From Rhizobiaceae bacterium (GTDB lineage Bacteria; Pseudomonadota; Alphaproteobacteria; Rhizobiales; Rhizobiaceae), in the NCBI GenBank assembly GCA_029212415.1, contig JARGOF010000003.1, positions 186,229-250,228 of the forward strand: a stretch of DNA of 64,000 bases, in the 5' to 3' direction. Both the position numbers and the translations under genes were made by a program. Numbering within the stretch: position 1 is the first letter of the stretch; every line of letters starts with the position of its first letter. Under the pieces are notes generated by a model. It saw only the letters and a list, made by a program, of their open reading frames with translations. It had not been told where the DNA came from and made no database searches. Positions 37,351 to 45,972 of this stretch are shown here, piece by piece.

Positions 37351-38325
37351 ATGTCCTTTTCGAATGTCCGCCCCCACGCATCCGCTGATCCGCTTGGTGA
37401 GGCTCTTCACCTGCTGAGACTGACCGGCACGCTTTACTGTCGGGCAGAACTGACTGCGCCCTGGGGCGTGGAAGTTCCGCATATAGAGAACCATATGATG
37501 TTCTCGGTTGTCACTTCGGGGCAGTGCTGGATTGAAATGGCCGGGGAAGAGCCGCGTTTGCTTCAGCAGGGGAGCCTCACGCTTATCCCTCACGGAAATG
37601 CGCATATCTTGCGCAGTGAACTGCAGGCTGATGCAGAGCCACTGGGCGATATACCGATAGACCAGATCAGTGACCGCTATGAAATCATGCAATATGGCGG
37701 CGGCGGCGCGTTGACACAGATCACATACGGTGTGGTTCGCTTTGATCATGTGGCTGCACAGCGTCTCGTTGCCCTGTTGCCCAATATTCTGAGTTTGAAC
37801 AGTTGGAATGCAGAAAGCGGCAGTTGGTTGCAAAGCACGCTTGGGCTGATTGCGCTTGAATCAAGCGCTTTGCAGGCAGGCGGTGAAACGGTGCTGACCC
37901 GATTGGCGGACATCCTGATCATTCAAGCGATCAGGGCCTGGTTGATTTCTGCGCCGGAGGCGCAAACAGGCTGGTTGGCCGCCCTGCGCGACAAGCAAAT
38001 TGGACGGGCGCTCTCGCTGATGCACAAAAATCCTGATCAGGAATGGAGTGTGAACCGTCTTGCCCGGGAGGTCGGCATGTCGAGATCGAATTTTTCGGCG
38101 CGTTTTACCCATCTCGTCGGCGATTCAGTTTCGCGTTATCTGACAAAATGGCGCATGCAGCTTGCCTGCAAATATCTTGAGGAAACGTCTGAATCGATCT
38201 CGAAGATCGCCCTGGATTCGGGGTATCAGTCGGAAGCTGCATTCTGCCGGGCGTTCAGAAGACTATACAACGTTCCGCCCAGCCATTTCCGAAAAAACAT
38301 GCAACAGTTTCCGGCAAAGCAATAA
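37351..38325 (+). CDS. AraC family transcriptional regulator
   Basis: A 324-aa regulator with an N-terminal cupin-type ligand domain (about 20-190; LTLIPHGNAHIL and the cysteine-bearing MMFSVVTSGQCWIEM are typical of the AraC_binding/cupin_6 group) and a C-terminal double helix-turn-helix (about 225-320; WSVNRLAREVGMSRSNFSAR and ISKIALDSGYQSEAAFCRAF). This subgroup often regulates adjacent oxidoreductase genes. It converges on the aldo/keto reductase gene with only 7 bp between stops. The target is not evident from sequence. Confidence 0.9.
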   Translation: MSFSNVRPHASADPLGEALHLLRLTGTLYCRAELTAPWGVEVPHIENHMMFSVVTSGQCWIEMAGEEPRLLQQGSLTLIPHGNAHILRSELQADAEPLGDIPIDQISDRYEIMQYGGGGALTQITYGVVRFDHVAAQRLVALLPNILSLNSWNAESGSWLQSTLGLIALESSALQAGGETVLTRLADILIIQAIRAWLISAPEAQTGWLAALRDKQIGRALSLMHKNPDQEWSVNRLAREVGMSRSNFSARFTHLVGDSVSRYLTKWRMQLACKYLEETSESISKIALDSGYQSEAAFCRAFRRLYNVPPSHFRKNMQQFPAKQ

Positions 38326-38332
38326 TACAGTC

Positions 38333-39304
38333 CTAAACCGGCAGTGGCGCATCCTCGCGAATGAATCCTTGCGTTTGCAGGTCGCTCCAAAGCGAGGTCG
38401 GGATGTCCGTGTTCCACCATTCCATCAATTGTGCGAATTCGGCTGGCGTGCGCGAACCTGGAATTACGCTGGCGACCACTGGATTGGCCAGTGGGAATTT
38501 GAGGGCAGCGGCGGGAAGGGGAACACCATGAGATTCACAAACAGCCTTGAGGCCCGCCACCCTTTGCTGAATATCCTTCGGCGCAGCCTCGTAGTTCCAG
38601 GTTGATCCACCCACCAGGATGCCTGAATTGAAAGGACCGCCAACGACGATGCGAACGGCACGTGCCGCGCAGGCGGGCAACAATTCGGCCTGGGCTTCCT
38701 GTTCCAGCAGCGTGTAGCGGCCAGCCAGCAAAAACACATCCCAATCGCCATGGTCAAGCGTGCGCAGCGACACCTCAATCTCATTGACGCCAATACCGAA
38801 GCCGTCGATGTCGCCAGCCCGGCGCAATTCGTCCAGAGCGCGATATCCGCCGCTCATGGCATCCTTGAAATGGCGGGCTTCTTCTTCTGCATTGGGGTGG
38901 GTGAGAGGGCCCAGGTCATGAAGAAACAGGACGTTGATTCTGTCGCGTCCCATGCGCTGCAGGGAATCCTCATAAGACCGCATGACGGCGTCGTATCCAT
39001 AGTCGAATACGGGATGAAACGGCAATGGTTTCGGCCAGCCATAGTCAGCGGGATTGAGCGGCAGACCGGGTTTCAGAAGCCTGCCGACCTTGCTGGAAAC
39101 GACGATATTGTCGTGGTCACGCACGGCATCGCCAACGCGCCGTTCGGACAGTCCGAATCCATAATAGGGCGCCGTATCGTAATAGCTGATGCCACTATCA
39201 AGCGCTGACTGGATTGTCTGGATCGCCGCGGCGTCATCGACGGCGTCGAGCAGGCCGCCGATTGGTGCGCCACCAAAACCGATTTTGGGAAGTTCGCGTT
39301 TCAT
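38333..39304 (-). CDS. Aldo/keto reductase, sugar (L-fucose/D-threo-aldose) dehydrogenase-like
   Basis: A 323-aa AKR with the (beta/alpha)8 pattern of the fucose/D-threo-aldose 1-dehydrogenase and pyridoxal 4-dehydrogenase group: IGFGGAPIGGL at the start, catalytic Asp-Tyr in YYDTAPYYGFGLSERRVG, Lys in VVSSKVGRLLKPG, FLHDLG, and ASVIPGSRTPAEF for NAD(P) binding. In the oxidative fucose route it would form the lactone from the sugar. It follows the GntR gene by 36 bp and is close to the amidohydrolase lactonase, which supports this role. Confidence 0.85.
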   Translation of the reverse strand: MKRELPKIGFGGAPIGGLLDAVDDAAAIQTIQSALDSGISYYDTAPYYGFGLSERRVGDAVRDHDNIVVSSKVGRLLKPGLPLNPADYGWPKPLPFHPVFDYGYDAVMRSYEDSLQRMGRDRINVLFLHDLGPLTHPNAEEEARHFKDAMSGGYRALDELRRAGDIDGFGIGVNEIEVSLRTLDHGDWDVFLLAGRYTLLEQEAQAELLPACAARAVRIVVGGPFNSGILVGGSTWNYEAAPKDIQQRVAGLKAVCESHGVPLPAAALKFPLANPVVASVIPGSRTPAEFAQLMEWWNTDIPTSLWSDLQTQGFIREDAPLPV

Positions 39305-39340
39305 GAATGCCTCCTGTTGACAGTGCCGGATGGCCTGTCC

Positions 39341-40039
39341 TCATGATTGAAAAATTTCATTGTTGTCCTGGACCATGCGTTCGATGGGACCCCAGATTTC
39401 CTGCAGATGTTTATGCATTTCCTGCTCTGCCCGATCTTCATCCCCGTCTCGGACAGCTTCAAGAATATTTGTATGTTGCTGGACCATCTGTTCGCCATGG
39501 CCGGGTTCCGGCAGTGTCAGATAGCTTACGCGATAGATCTGGCCTTTCAGGACGTGGATCATGCGCCATGCACGGGGCAGGGAAACACTGTCGCATAACA
39601 GATTGTGGAAACGTTCGTCGATTTCCAAAAGGGCATCGTAATCCTTGCGCAGCAGGGTTCGCTGCTGCAGGCGCAGATTGTCTTCCAGCAGTTTGAGGTG
39701 TGTCCTGTCGATGGACCTGGCCGCTCGTCTGACGATGGCCGCTTCCAGAACGCCGCGCAGAAATTGCGCTTCTTCGATTTCCGCCAGCCGGATCGGCGCC
39801 ACAAGTGTGCCGCGCTGGGGAAAAATATCCACCAGTCTTTCTTCGGAAAGCCTGATGAAAGCCTCCCGCACGGGTGTGCGACTGACACCAAGCTTCAGGG
39901 ACAGTTCCTTTTCGCTCAACGCTTCACCGGGCTTGATCTGCAAAGTCAGGATAAGTCGGCGCAAATGCGCATGGACTTGCACCGTAATGGGTGTCTGGTG
40001 GTCAATTTTTGCCACAGGTTGCATCGTCTTGCTGGTCAT
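39341..40039 (-). CDS. GntR family (FCD) transcriptional regulator
   Basis: About 232 aa: an N-terminal winged helix (VQVHAHLRRLILTLQIKPG, ELSLKLGVSRTPVREAFIRL) and an all-helical FCD effector domain (about 95-225). I start at ATG 40039 because the longer frame back to 40177 crosses the operator region and lacks similarity. The aldo/keto reductase gene follows in the same direction and the lactonase diverges from it. A palindrome at 40076-40103 in the divergent promoter recurs before the binding-protein gene at 45686, so this protein probably controls sugar import and oxidation together. Confidence 0.9.
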   Translation of the reverse strand: MTSKTMQPVAKIDHQTPITVQVHAHLRRLILTLQIKPGEALSEKELSLKLGVSRTPVREAFIRLSEERLVDIFPQRGTLVAPIRLAEIEEAQFLRGVLEAAIVRRAARSIDRTHLKLLEDNLRLQQRTLLRKDYDALLEIDERFHNLLCDSVSLPRAWRMIHVLKGQIYRVSYLTLPEPGHGEQMVQQHTNILEAVRDGDEDRAEQEMHKHLQEIWGPIERMVQDNNEIFQS

Positions 40040-40075
40040 GGTTGCCAACGCATTGGCCCGCCTTGTTATTGTCCG

Positions 40076-40103
40076 TATTGACCCACTACCATGGTAGTCA
40101 ATA
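40076..40103. promoter_or_regulatory. Candidate GntR operator, copy 1
   Basis: The 14-bp perfect palindrome ACTACCATGGTAGT is flanked by TATTGAC and, overlapping its end, GTCAATA. It lies between the divergent GntR and lactonase genes and shares TTGACNNACTACCATGGTA with 45775-45793. Confidence 0.7.
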
Positions 40104-40199
40104 CAGTGAAAGGCAAGTGATGCGCTCAGGCGGGATATGAACAGAACTTGATGGAAATCGGCGAGCGCCGTCAGCACGGCGGATGGAGGGTTACAGTCA

Positions 40200-41033
40200 A
40201 TGAGACTTGATGCACACCAGCACTATTGGGACTACGCCGCGAATGCGCAGGACTTCGCGTGGATGACGGAAGATCTTGTTGCCATAAGGCAAAACTTTCT
40301 GCCGGCGGATCTGGCGCCGCTGCGAACGCAAGCGGGCATTGAGGGAACGATTGCCGTGCAGGCACGGGAAGTGGAGGCAGAGACGGATTTTCTTCTTGAG
40401 CTGGCCGCGCGTGATTCCAGTATCCGCGGGGTTGTCGGCTGGATCGATCTTTGTGCGCCGGATATCGAAACCCGACTCGAACGCTACGCCGATGCTTCGG
40501 CTCTCAAAGGCTACAGGATGCTGATCCATGATCGTGCCGATCCGGATTTTGCTGACAGTGCAGACCATGCGCGCGGCGTGGGTTGTCTGGCAAAACATGG
40601 CCTGACCTATGATCTGCTGTTGCGCACGATCCATCTGCCTGCTGCCATCAGGCTTGTCGATCGCATGGCGAACCAGCCCTTTGTGGTCGATCACATTGCC
40701 AAACCGCTGATGGATGGCAGTGACTGGGATGAATGGGAAAAGGGCATAAGGGCGATTGCCGAGCGGGAGCATGTCCTTTGCAAATTGTCCGGCATGGTCA
40801 CTGAAGCCGATTGGTCCAATTGGCAGGCGCAGACCTTCAAGCCCTACCTCGACACTGTTCTGGAGGCCTTTGGCCCCAATCGCCTGATGATCGGTTCCGA
40901 CTGGCCGGTCTGTACGCTGGCCGGAAATTATGGTGAGACGCTGGCTGTGGTCGAGGATTGGGCAGCGGCGCTGAGCGCCGACGAGCAGGCGGCTATCCTC
41001 GGCCTGACCTGCGCGCGATTCTATTCGGTCTGA
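40200..41033 (+). CDS. Amidohydrolase-family sugar lactonase (L-fuconolactonase-like)
   Basis: A 277-aa TIM-barrel protein of the amidohydrolase_2 family. It opens with RLDAHQHYWDY (metal-binding HxH) and continues with GTIAVQAREVEAETDFLLELA, GYRMLIHD, FVVDHIAKP (His) and GSDWPVC (metal Asp) near residue 238. This set matches fuconolactone/rhamnonolactone hydrolases, which open the lactone formed by the sugar dehydrogenase. It diverges from the GntR regulator and sits beside the importer, consistent with step two of the pathway. Confidence 0.87.
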   Translation: MRLDAHQHYWDYAANAQDFAWMTEDLVAIRQNFLPADLAPLRTQAGIEGTIAVQAREVEAETDFLLELAARDSSIRGVVGWIDLCAPDIETRLERYADASALKGYRMLIHDRADPDFADSADHARGVGCLAKHGLTYDLLLRTIHLPAAIRLVDRMANQPFVVDHIAKPLMDGSDWDEWEKGIRAIAEREHVLCKLSGMVTEADWSNWQAQTFKPYLDTVLEAFGPNRLMIGSDWPVCTLAGNYGETLAVVEDWAAALSADEQAAILGLTCARFYSV

Positions 41034-41043
41034 TAAAGCCAAA

Positions 41044-41068
41044 GCCGCAATAGACGCTATTCTGCGGC
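41044..41068. terminator. Weak hairpin between convergent genes
   Basis: GCCGCA/TGCGGC plus ATAG/CTAT pair around a 3-nt loop with a 2-nt bulge, between the lactonase and ATPase stop codons. A modest bidirectional terminator is possible. Confidence 0.35.
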
Positions 41069-42604
41069 GACAAGTTCCTCGCCCTGAATCAGGGTCATGA
41101 TGCGTTCACTCATCGTGTCGTAGTCGCGGGTGTTGTCGATTTCGCCCATGATTCGATAGTCGTTCATGACCACGATATGGTCTGCCAACGTGATCATTTC
41201 AGGCATGTCGCTGGTGATCAGCAACAGCGCTGTTCCATTGTCCGAAAGTTCGCGGATCAGTTCATGCAGATAGGCTTTGGTCTTGATGTCGATGCCGACG
41301 GACGGTTCATCGATAATCAGGATTTGCACTTCGGCAGCCAGCCATTTGGCAACACTGACCTTCTGCTGGTTTCCACCAGACAAATTGCCGACATGCTGCT
41401 CCAGCGAAGGCGTGCGCACTTCCAGTTTGCGGATATAGGGTTCGGTGTGTTTGCGAATTTTGCCGTTGGTCAGAAAATGCGCCAGACCTGCCAATCGGCG
41501 CCAAATGGGCATGCCGACATTTTCCAGAACCGAATGCATCAGCACAAGGCCCTCGCTCTTGCGGTCCTCACTGACATAACCGATCCGGTACCGACGCACG
41601 GCATCGGCAACGCTGTGGATTTCCGCCCGGCTGCCGTTCACCAGAACCTCGCCGCCGGTCACCTGAAATTTGCCGAGGATCGATTTGGCCAGTTCACTGC
41701 GTCCTGCGCCGACAAGTCCGTAAAGGCCGACAATCTCTCCTTTGTGAACGCTCAGGTCGATCTCCTTGTGCCCGAGTGAGGTGGAGACATTTTTCAATTG
41801 CAACAGAGCCTTGCCGGTAGAGCGGTCACGCGCCGACCAGTCTGGAATCTGTTCATTGCGACCGATCATCAGGCGCACGATGGCCTGCCTGTCGAGGCCT
41901 TCCAGCGGTTGGCTTTCACAGGCGTTTTTCCCATCACGCAGGACGGTTACCCGATCGCAGATTTCCTGCACTTCCTCCAGCTTGTGGCTGACAAACATCA
42001 GGCTGACACCATCATCGCGCAACTGACGCAAAATCTTGAACAAAGTGTCTGTTTCGTGCGGTGTGAGCGCTGCCGTCGGCTCGTCGAGCAGCAGAATGCG
42101 CGAGTTCAATGACAGGGCCTTGGCGATCTCCACCAATTGGGTCTTTGCCACACTCAGGCGATGGACCGGCATTGCCGGGTCGGCATCGACGCCCAGCATT
42201 TCCAGCCAGACGCGGGCGTCTCGAAAGAGTTTGTTGTAATCGATGCGTCGCAGCGGATGGGCATTCAGGCTCTCCAGGAAGATATTCTCGCCGATGGAAA
42301 ACCGCGGAATGAGATTGCGTTCCTGATGCACCACGCCAATGCCCCGACTGATGGCGTCGCGCGTATCGGTGGGCTCAAACAGCTGTCCGTTCAGCATCAT
42401 GCGGCCGGAATCCAGGCGATGAACGCCGGTGATGGCCTTGATGAGTGTTGATTTCCCTGCGCCGTTTTCACCCAGCAATGCGTGGATCGATCCCTTGGAA
42501 AGGGAAAGTCTCACATCCTCCAGTGCGGTCACTCCGGGAAAGGTCTTGGTCATGCCTTCGGCAACAAATACGCTCGTTTCCGAAGGGGCGTTCTGGATGC
42601 TCAT
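41057..42604 (-). CDS. CUT2-type sugar ABC transporter ATPase (double NBD)
   Basis: A 515-aa RbsA-like protein: first domain with Walker [10 protein letters not shown] (near residue 40) and ILLLDEPTAAL, second with the degenerate GLVGAGRSE, signature [15 protein letters not shown] and LIIDEPSVGID. It powers the importer formed by two distinct permeases (42601 and 43566) and the binding protein at 44670. Overlaps the upstream permease gene by 4 bp and is the last gene of that operon. Confidence 0.93.
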   Translation of the reverse strand: MSIQNAPSETSVFVAEGMTKTFPGVTALEDVRLSLSKGSIHALLGENGAGKSTLIKAITGVHRLDSGRMMLNGQLFEPTDTRDAISRGIGVVHQERNLIPRFSIGENIFLESLNAHPLRRIDYNKLFRDARVWLEMLGVDADPAMPVHRLSVAKTQLVEIAKALSLNSRILLLDEPTAALTPHETDTLFKILRQLRDDGVSLMFVSHKLEEVQEICDRVTVLRDGKNACESQPLEGLDRQAIVRLMIGRNEQIPDWSARDRSTGKALLQLKNVSTSLGHKEIDLSVHKGEIVGLYGLVGAGRSELAKSILGKFQVTGGEVLVNGSRAEIHSVADAVRRYRIGYVSEDRKSEGLVLMHSVLENVGMPIWRRLAGLAHFLTNGKIRKHTEPYIRKLEVRTPSLEQHVGNLSGGNQQKVSVAKWLAAEVQILIIDEPSVGIDIKTKAYLHELIRELSDNGTALLLITSDMPEMITLADHIVVMNDYRIMGEIDNTRDYDTMSERIMTLIQGEELVAAE

Positions 42605-43569
42605 GATGCCACCTGCGCGCTATGTTTCAAGGCACGGACCTCGCGGAAACGATTGACCCCGACCGCCCACAGGATGAGGACACCAAGCACGACCTGAACA
42701 AGAAACGGGTCGATGTTGAACAGCACCAGCACCTGGGTAAAAATGGCGACAATGGCAACACCGAGCAAGGTGCCTGCCACACTGACATGGCCACCGGACA
42801 GGATCGCTCCGCCGATGACGGGCGCTGCAAATGACAGGATCAGCCAGTCATCGCCAATCGTCGGCTGACCCAATTGCAACCGGCCCACCAGCATGATGCC
42901 CGCTGATGCTGCCAGAAGCCCGGATATGGCGTGGGCGACAATCACCACCCGGCGCACGGAAATGCCCGACAGTTCGGCGGCGTGCTCGTTGCCGCCCACG
43001 GCAAGGATGGAGCGTCCGAGTGGCAGTCTGTTGAGCAGATACCACAAGAGCAAGGCCGCCAGTACACAGGGAATGATCAGCCAGGGCAGGGGATGCAGGA
43101 ATGTGTCATTGCCAAGCCCCTTCACGACATCCGGTATTTTGTAGAAAGGCTGTGCCTCGGTGATCCCCAGATTGACGCCTTTGTAGACCGACAGGCTTGC
43201 CAGCGTGATGACAAAGGCCGAGATGCCGGTGAGTGCCACCAGAACGCCGTTGGCGACGCCGGCGAGCACGCCCAGGGCCAGCGCCAGAATGGCGGCGATT
43301 GGCCAGGGTATGCCCCAGACCTCCATCATGCCTGCAAAGGCAATGGCCGAAAGCCCGCCGATGGCGCCAACCGAGAGGTTCATCTGGCCAATGGCGATGA
43401 TGATCATCTGGGAAAATGCGATCATCGCATTGACGGCGATGGCCAACAGCAGGACCTGGATATTGAAGGGGGACAGAAATGACGGGTTCAATATGCTGAC
43501 AACGGCGACAGCCACAACAACGACCATGAGTGGCCCGAACCAGTCCGTTTCCCAAAAGCGCCTGCTCAT
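42601..43569 (-). CDS. CUT2-type sugar ABC transporter permease 2
   Basis: A 322-aa RbsC-like inner-membrane protein. Landmarks: IIAIGQMNLSVGAIGGLSAI, the translocation loop AEQLSGISV-like segment in GGNEHAAELSGISVRRVV, and APVIGGAILSGGHVSVAGTLLG. Overlaps both neighbouring genes by 4 bp. Having two different permeases suggests a heterodimeric channel, unlike the other two CUT2 systems in this window. Confidence 0.92.
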   Translation of the reverse strand: MSRRFWETDWFGPLMVVVVAVAVVSILNPSFLSPFNIQVLLLAIAVNAMIAFSQMIIIAIGQMNLSVGAIGGLSAIAFAGMMEVWGIPWPIAAILALALGVLAGVANGVLVALTGISAFVITLASLSVYKGVNLGITEAQPFYKIPDVVKGLGNDTFLHPLPWLIIPCVLAALLLWYLLNRLPLGRSILAVGGNEHAAELSGISVRRVVIVAHAISGLLAASAGIMLVGRLQLGQPTIGDDWLILSFAAPVIGGAILSGGHVSVAGTLLGVAIVAIFTQVLVLFNIDPFLVQVVLGVLILWAVGVNRFREVRALKHSAQVAS

Positions 43570-44606
43570 ATCAGCTTTCTCCGTGTCAGGTAGGATCGCC
43601 GCACCATGTCAATCAGCACGGCGGCGAGCAGCAGCAGGCCGAGATAGGTCTGCATCCAGAAGGCGCCCACCTGCATCAAAAGCAGGCCTGTTGTCAGCAT
43701 GGTCACCAGAAAGGAGCCCAGAAACGTGCCCAGGACGGAGACGCGGCCACCAGTCAGCAGCGTGCCGCCAAGCACCGGGCCCAAGAAGGCGGGCAGCAAC
43801 CAGTCCTGCCCCAATTGTCCGGCCATGGAAGGAATGGCGGCCCCGGTGCGTGAAACCAGCATCAGCCCGGCCACACCGGCAAGAACCCCGGATAGCAAAT
43901 GGCAATAGGTAATGATCCGATGGACCCGAATTCCCGACAGCTCTGCTGCGCGTTCATTGGCCCCGGTTGCCAGCATTTCCCGGCCGAGGGCAGTGTATCG
44001 AAACAGGACTGACAGCAAAATGCCAGCGACAACCGAGACCAGCAGCAAGGGTGAAATGATGCCGGCAAGTTTCATGCGCCCGAAACTGGTGAAGGCTGGA
44101 GAAATGTCACGATAGGATTCTGCGCGTGTCAGGAAAATCATGACGCCGAAGAAAATGCTCATTGTCGCCAGGGTGATGATGAAGCTGTGTAGCCCGGATC
44201 GCACGATGATGAAGCCGTTGAGCGCGCCGAGGGCAGCGCCCATGGCAAGTCCGCCGCACACGGCCAGCGGCCAGGGCATGGCGAAAGCCTGCATCAACAG
44301 GCCACCAAACATGGCGGCACACACGCCAATGGAACCAACCGACAGGTTGAGACCGCCGGTAATGATCACCACCATCATCGAAAATCCGATCATGATATTG
44401 ACCGCCGAGGTTCGGCCCAAGGCATAAAGACTGAATTTTGAAAGAAAAGCGGGCGATATGGTCGAGAAGATGATGGCGAACAGGACGATCAGCACCAGCA
44501 GCCCGAACTCATTGCTGAGCAGAATGCGCAGCGTGGTCAGACGCGCACCCGATGCTTGCTCTGCAGGAGGAATCCCGACAGATTGTTCTTTCCCCGTACC
44601 ACTCAT
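43566..44606 (-). CDS. CUT2-type sugar ABC transporter permease 1
   Basis: A 346-aa RbsC-like protein with a longer cytosolic N-terminus (about 35 residues) before its first helix (FGLLVLIVLFAIIFSTI). VVIITGGLNLSVGSIGVCAAM and ATGANERAAELSGIRVHRI are family landmarks; LGPVLGGTLLTGGRVSVLG closes the coupling region. Partner of the permease at 42601. It begins 64 bp after the binding-protein gene, across a hairpin. Confidence 0.92.
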   Translation of the reverse strand: MSGTGKEQSVGIPPAEQASGARLTTLRILLSNEFGLLVLIVLFAIIFSTISPAFLSKFSLYALGRTSAVNIMIGFSMMVVIITGGLNLSVGSIGVCAAMFGGLLMQAFAMPWPLAVCGGLAMGAALGALNGFIIVRSGLHSFIITLATMSIFFGVMIFLTRAESYRDISPAFTSFGRMKLAGIISPLLLVSVVAGILLSVLFRYTALGREMLATGANERAAELSGIRVHRIITYCHLLSGVLAGVAGLMLVSRTGAAIPSMAGQLGQDWLLPAFLGPVLGGTLLTGGRVSVLGTFLGSFLVTMLTTGLLLMQVGAFWMQTYLGLLLLAAVLIDMVRRSYLTRRKLI

Positions 44607-44635
44607 CTCGCGCCCCGCCTTCGCATGATCTCATA

Positions 44636-44663
44636 TTGGCGGAGCCCCGAAAGGCTCCGCCAA
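44636..44663 (-). terminator. Hairpin between binding-protein and permease genes
   Basis: A perfect 11-bp stem, TTGGCGGAGCC with GGCTCCGCCAA around a 6-nt loop, placed just after the binding-protein stop. No T-run follows; it likely stabilises the binding-protein message or lowers read-through into the permeases. Confidence 0.65.
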
Positions 44664-44669
44664 ACTGCA

Positions 44670-45686
44670 TTATTTGCAGTCAAGGTAGGTCGATTCGAAA
44701 TCCGCGAAAAGCGTATTGGTGATCGACTGCATGGAGCCAACATAATCATCCACGTCGTTGACACCTGCAAAAACAGTGCCTGAGTCGATGAACTTGTCGG
44801 TCAATGCATTGCTCTTGAAGGGAGCGTCGGCCTTTACGGTGCAGCCTGAACGCAAGCGGTCAGCGGCATAGGAGCCGATATAACCCTGACCATAGGGGTT
44901 TTGCAGCATCGTTCCGTGCACAAAACCATCCTTGATGGCTTTGAGAACCACTTCGTCGTGGTCGATGCCAACCATCTTGATGCGCTTGTCGCCGATCTTG
45001 CGCAGTGCCGAGGAGGCAACGACAGCCGGGACCCAGGCGGTGGTGATGATGCCGTCTACATCCGCAGCATGGGCTGCGAGATAGGCATTGATTTTCTCTT
45101 CGGCCGGTTCCGGTGCGTCGATGTCAGCGATCACCTGAATGACTTCAGCGCCGCCTTCTTCTGCTGCCTTGTTGACCGCATCAATGCGCAATTGTGTGTT
45201 GGGATCCACCAGAAAGCCGGTGAAATGAGCGATTTTGGCGCCGGCACCCAGTTCCTTGAGCAGTTCCTTGGTTCCCAGATAGGCGGAATTGCCCGTGTCT
45301 GTGCCCATGCAGAAGACCGCGTCGGAAGGGTCTTTCAGACAGCCTGCAAGTGCCATGACCGGTGCGCCGGTATCGGCCAGTTCATTGGCAATCGCCACAG
45401 TTCCCACAGGGTCGCCGGGGAAAATCAGGAACGCATTGTAGCCCTGTGTCACCAGACTTTCGAGCATCTGGTTCTGCAGGCCGAGTTCCCATTTCTGAGG
45501 TACCTTGTAGTCAGCGGCACCGAGGCCGAATTTGGCGGCTGCATCGGCGCCTGCCTGTTCCCAGGCGGCAAAATAGGGATGCGGGCCGCCTGGAATGAGC
45601 GCAACGCGGGTTGATGAATCTGCCAGGGCCAATGTCGGGATGGCGGTGAGCGCAAGGCATGCGGAAATAAGGCGTTTGAATTGCAT
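44670..45686 (-). CDS. Periplasmic sugar-binding protein of CUT2 importer
   Basis: A 338-aa RbsB-type protein. The ATG at 45686 is preceded by GGGAGG and starts a clear signal peptide (KRLISACLALTAIPTLALA, cut near residue 22); the longer frame to 45767 runs into the promoter. ALIPGGPHPYFAAWEQAGADAA, GTDTGNSAYLG, VPAVVASSALRKIG and GIDHDEVVLKAIKDG are elements of the two lobes. A Cys pair (AGCLKDPSDAVFC) could form a disulfide in the periplasm. First gene of the importer operon, with a GntR-type element upstream. Confidence 0.92.
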   Translation of the reverse strand: MQFKRLISACLALTAIPTLALADSSTRVALIPGGPHPYFAAWEQAGADAAAKFGLGAADYKVPQKWELGLQNQMLESLVTQGYNAFLIFPGDPVGTVAIANELADTGAPVMALAGCLKDPSDAVFCMGTDTGNSAYLGTKELLKELGAGAKIAHFTGFLVDPNTQLRIDAVNKAAEEGGAEVIQVIADIDAPEPAEEKINAYLAAHAADVDGIITTAWVPAVVASSALRKIGDKRIKMVGIDHDEVVLKAIKDGFVHGTMLQNPYGQGYIGSYAADRLRSGCTVKADAPFKSNALTDKFIDSGTVFAGVNDVDDYVGSMQSITNTLFADFESTYLDCK

Positions 45687-45774
45687 CTGGGTTCCTCCCT
45701 TTGATATCCAAAATCGAAACGTCACACTGCGTCTGATGGAGATTTGCATGAGGCTCGATCCGTACAAGGTACTT

Positions 45775-45793
45775 TACCATGGTAGTATGTCAA
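45775..45793. promoter_or_regulatory. Candidate GntR operator, copy 2
   Basis: TACCATGGTAGTATGTCAA here equals, on the other strand, TTGACNNACTACCATGGTA seen at 40078-40096. It lies about 90 bp upstream of the binding-protein start, and its TTGACA may double as the -35 box, so a repressor bound here would block the promoter. Confidence 0.7.
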
Positions 45794-45972
45794 CGGTTTG
45801 TGAAGGTTGTGAAACAATCTCTATTCACGGAGAGCCGCGATCCGGGCATTAACCGTTGCGCTTGAGATTATCGGTCGTTATGTCTTGTGACGACTGGGAT
45901 GCTGCCTGCCGTCAGGATGCAGTGTCCCAGTCTGGTTTTTACAAATCTGTTTGATCGTGGGGGGACGAAATT

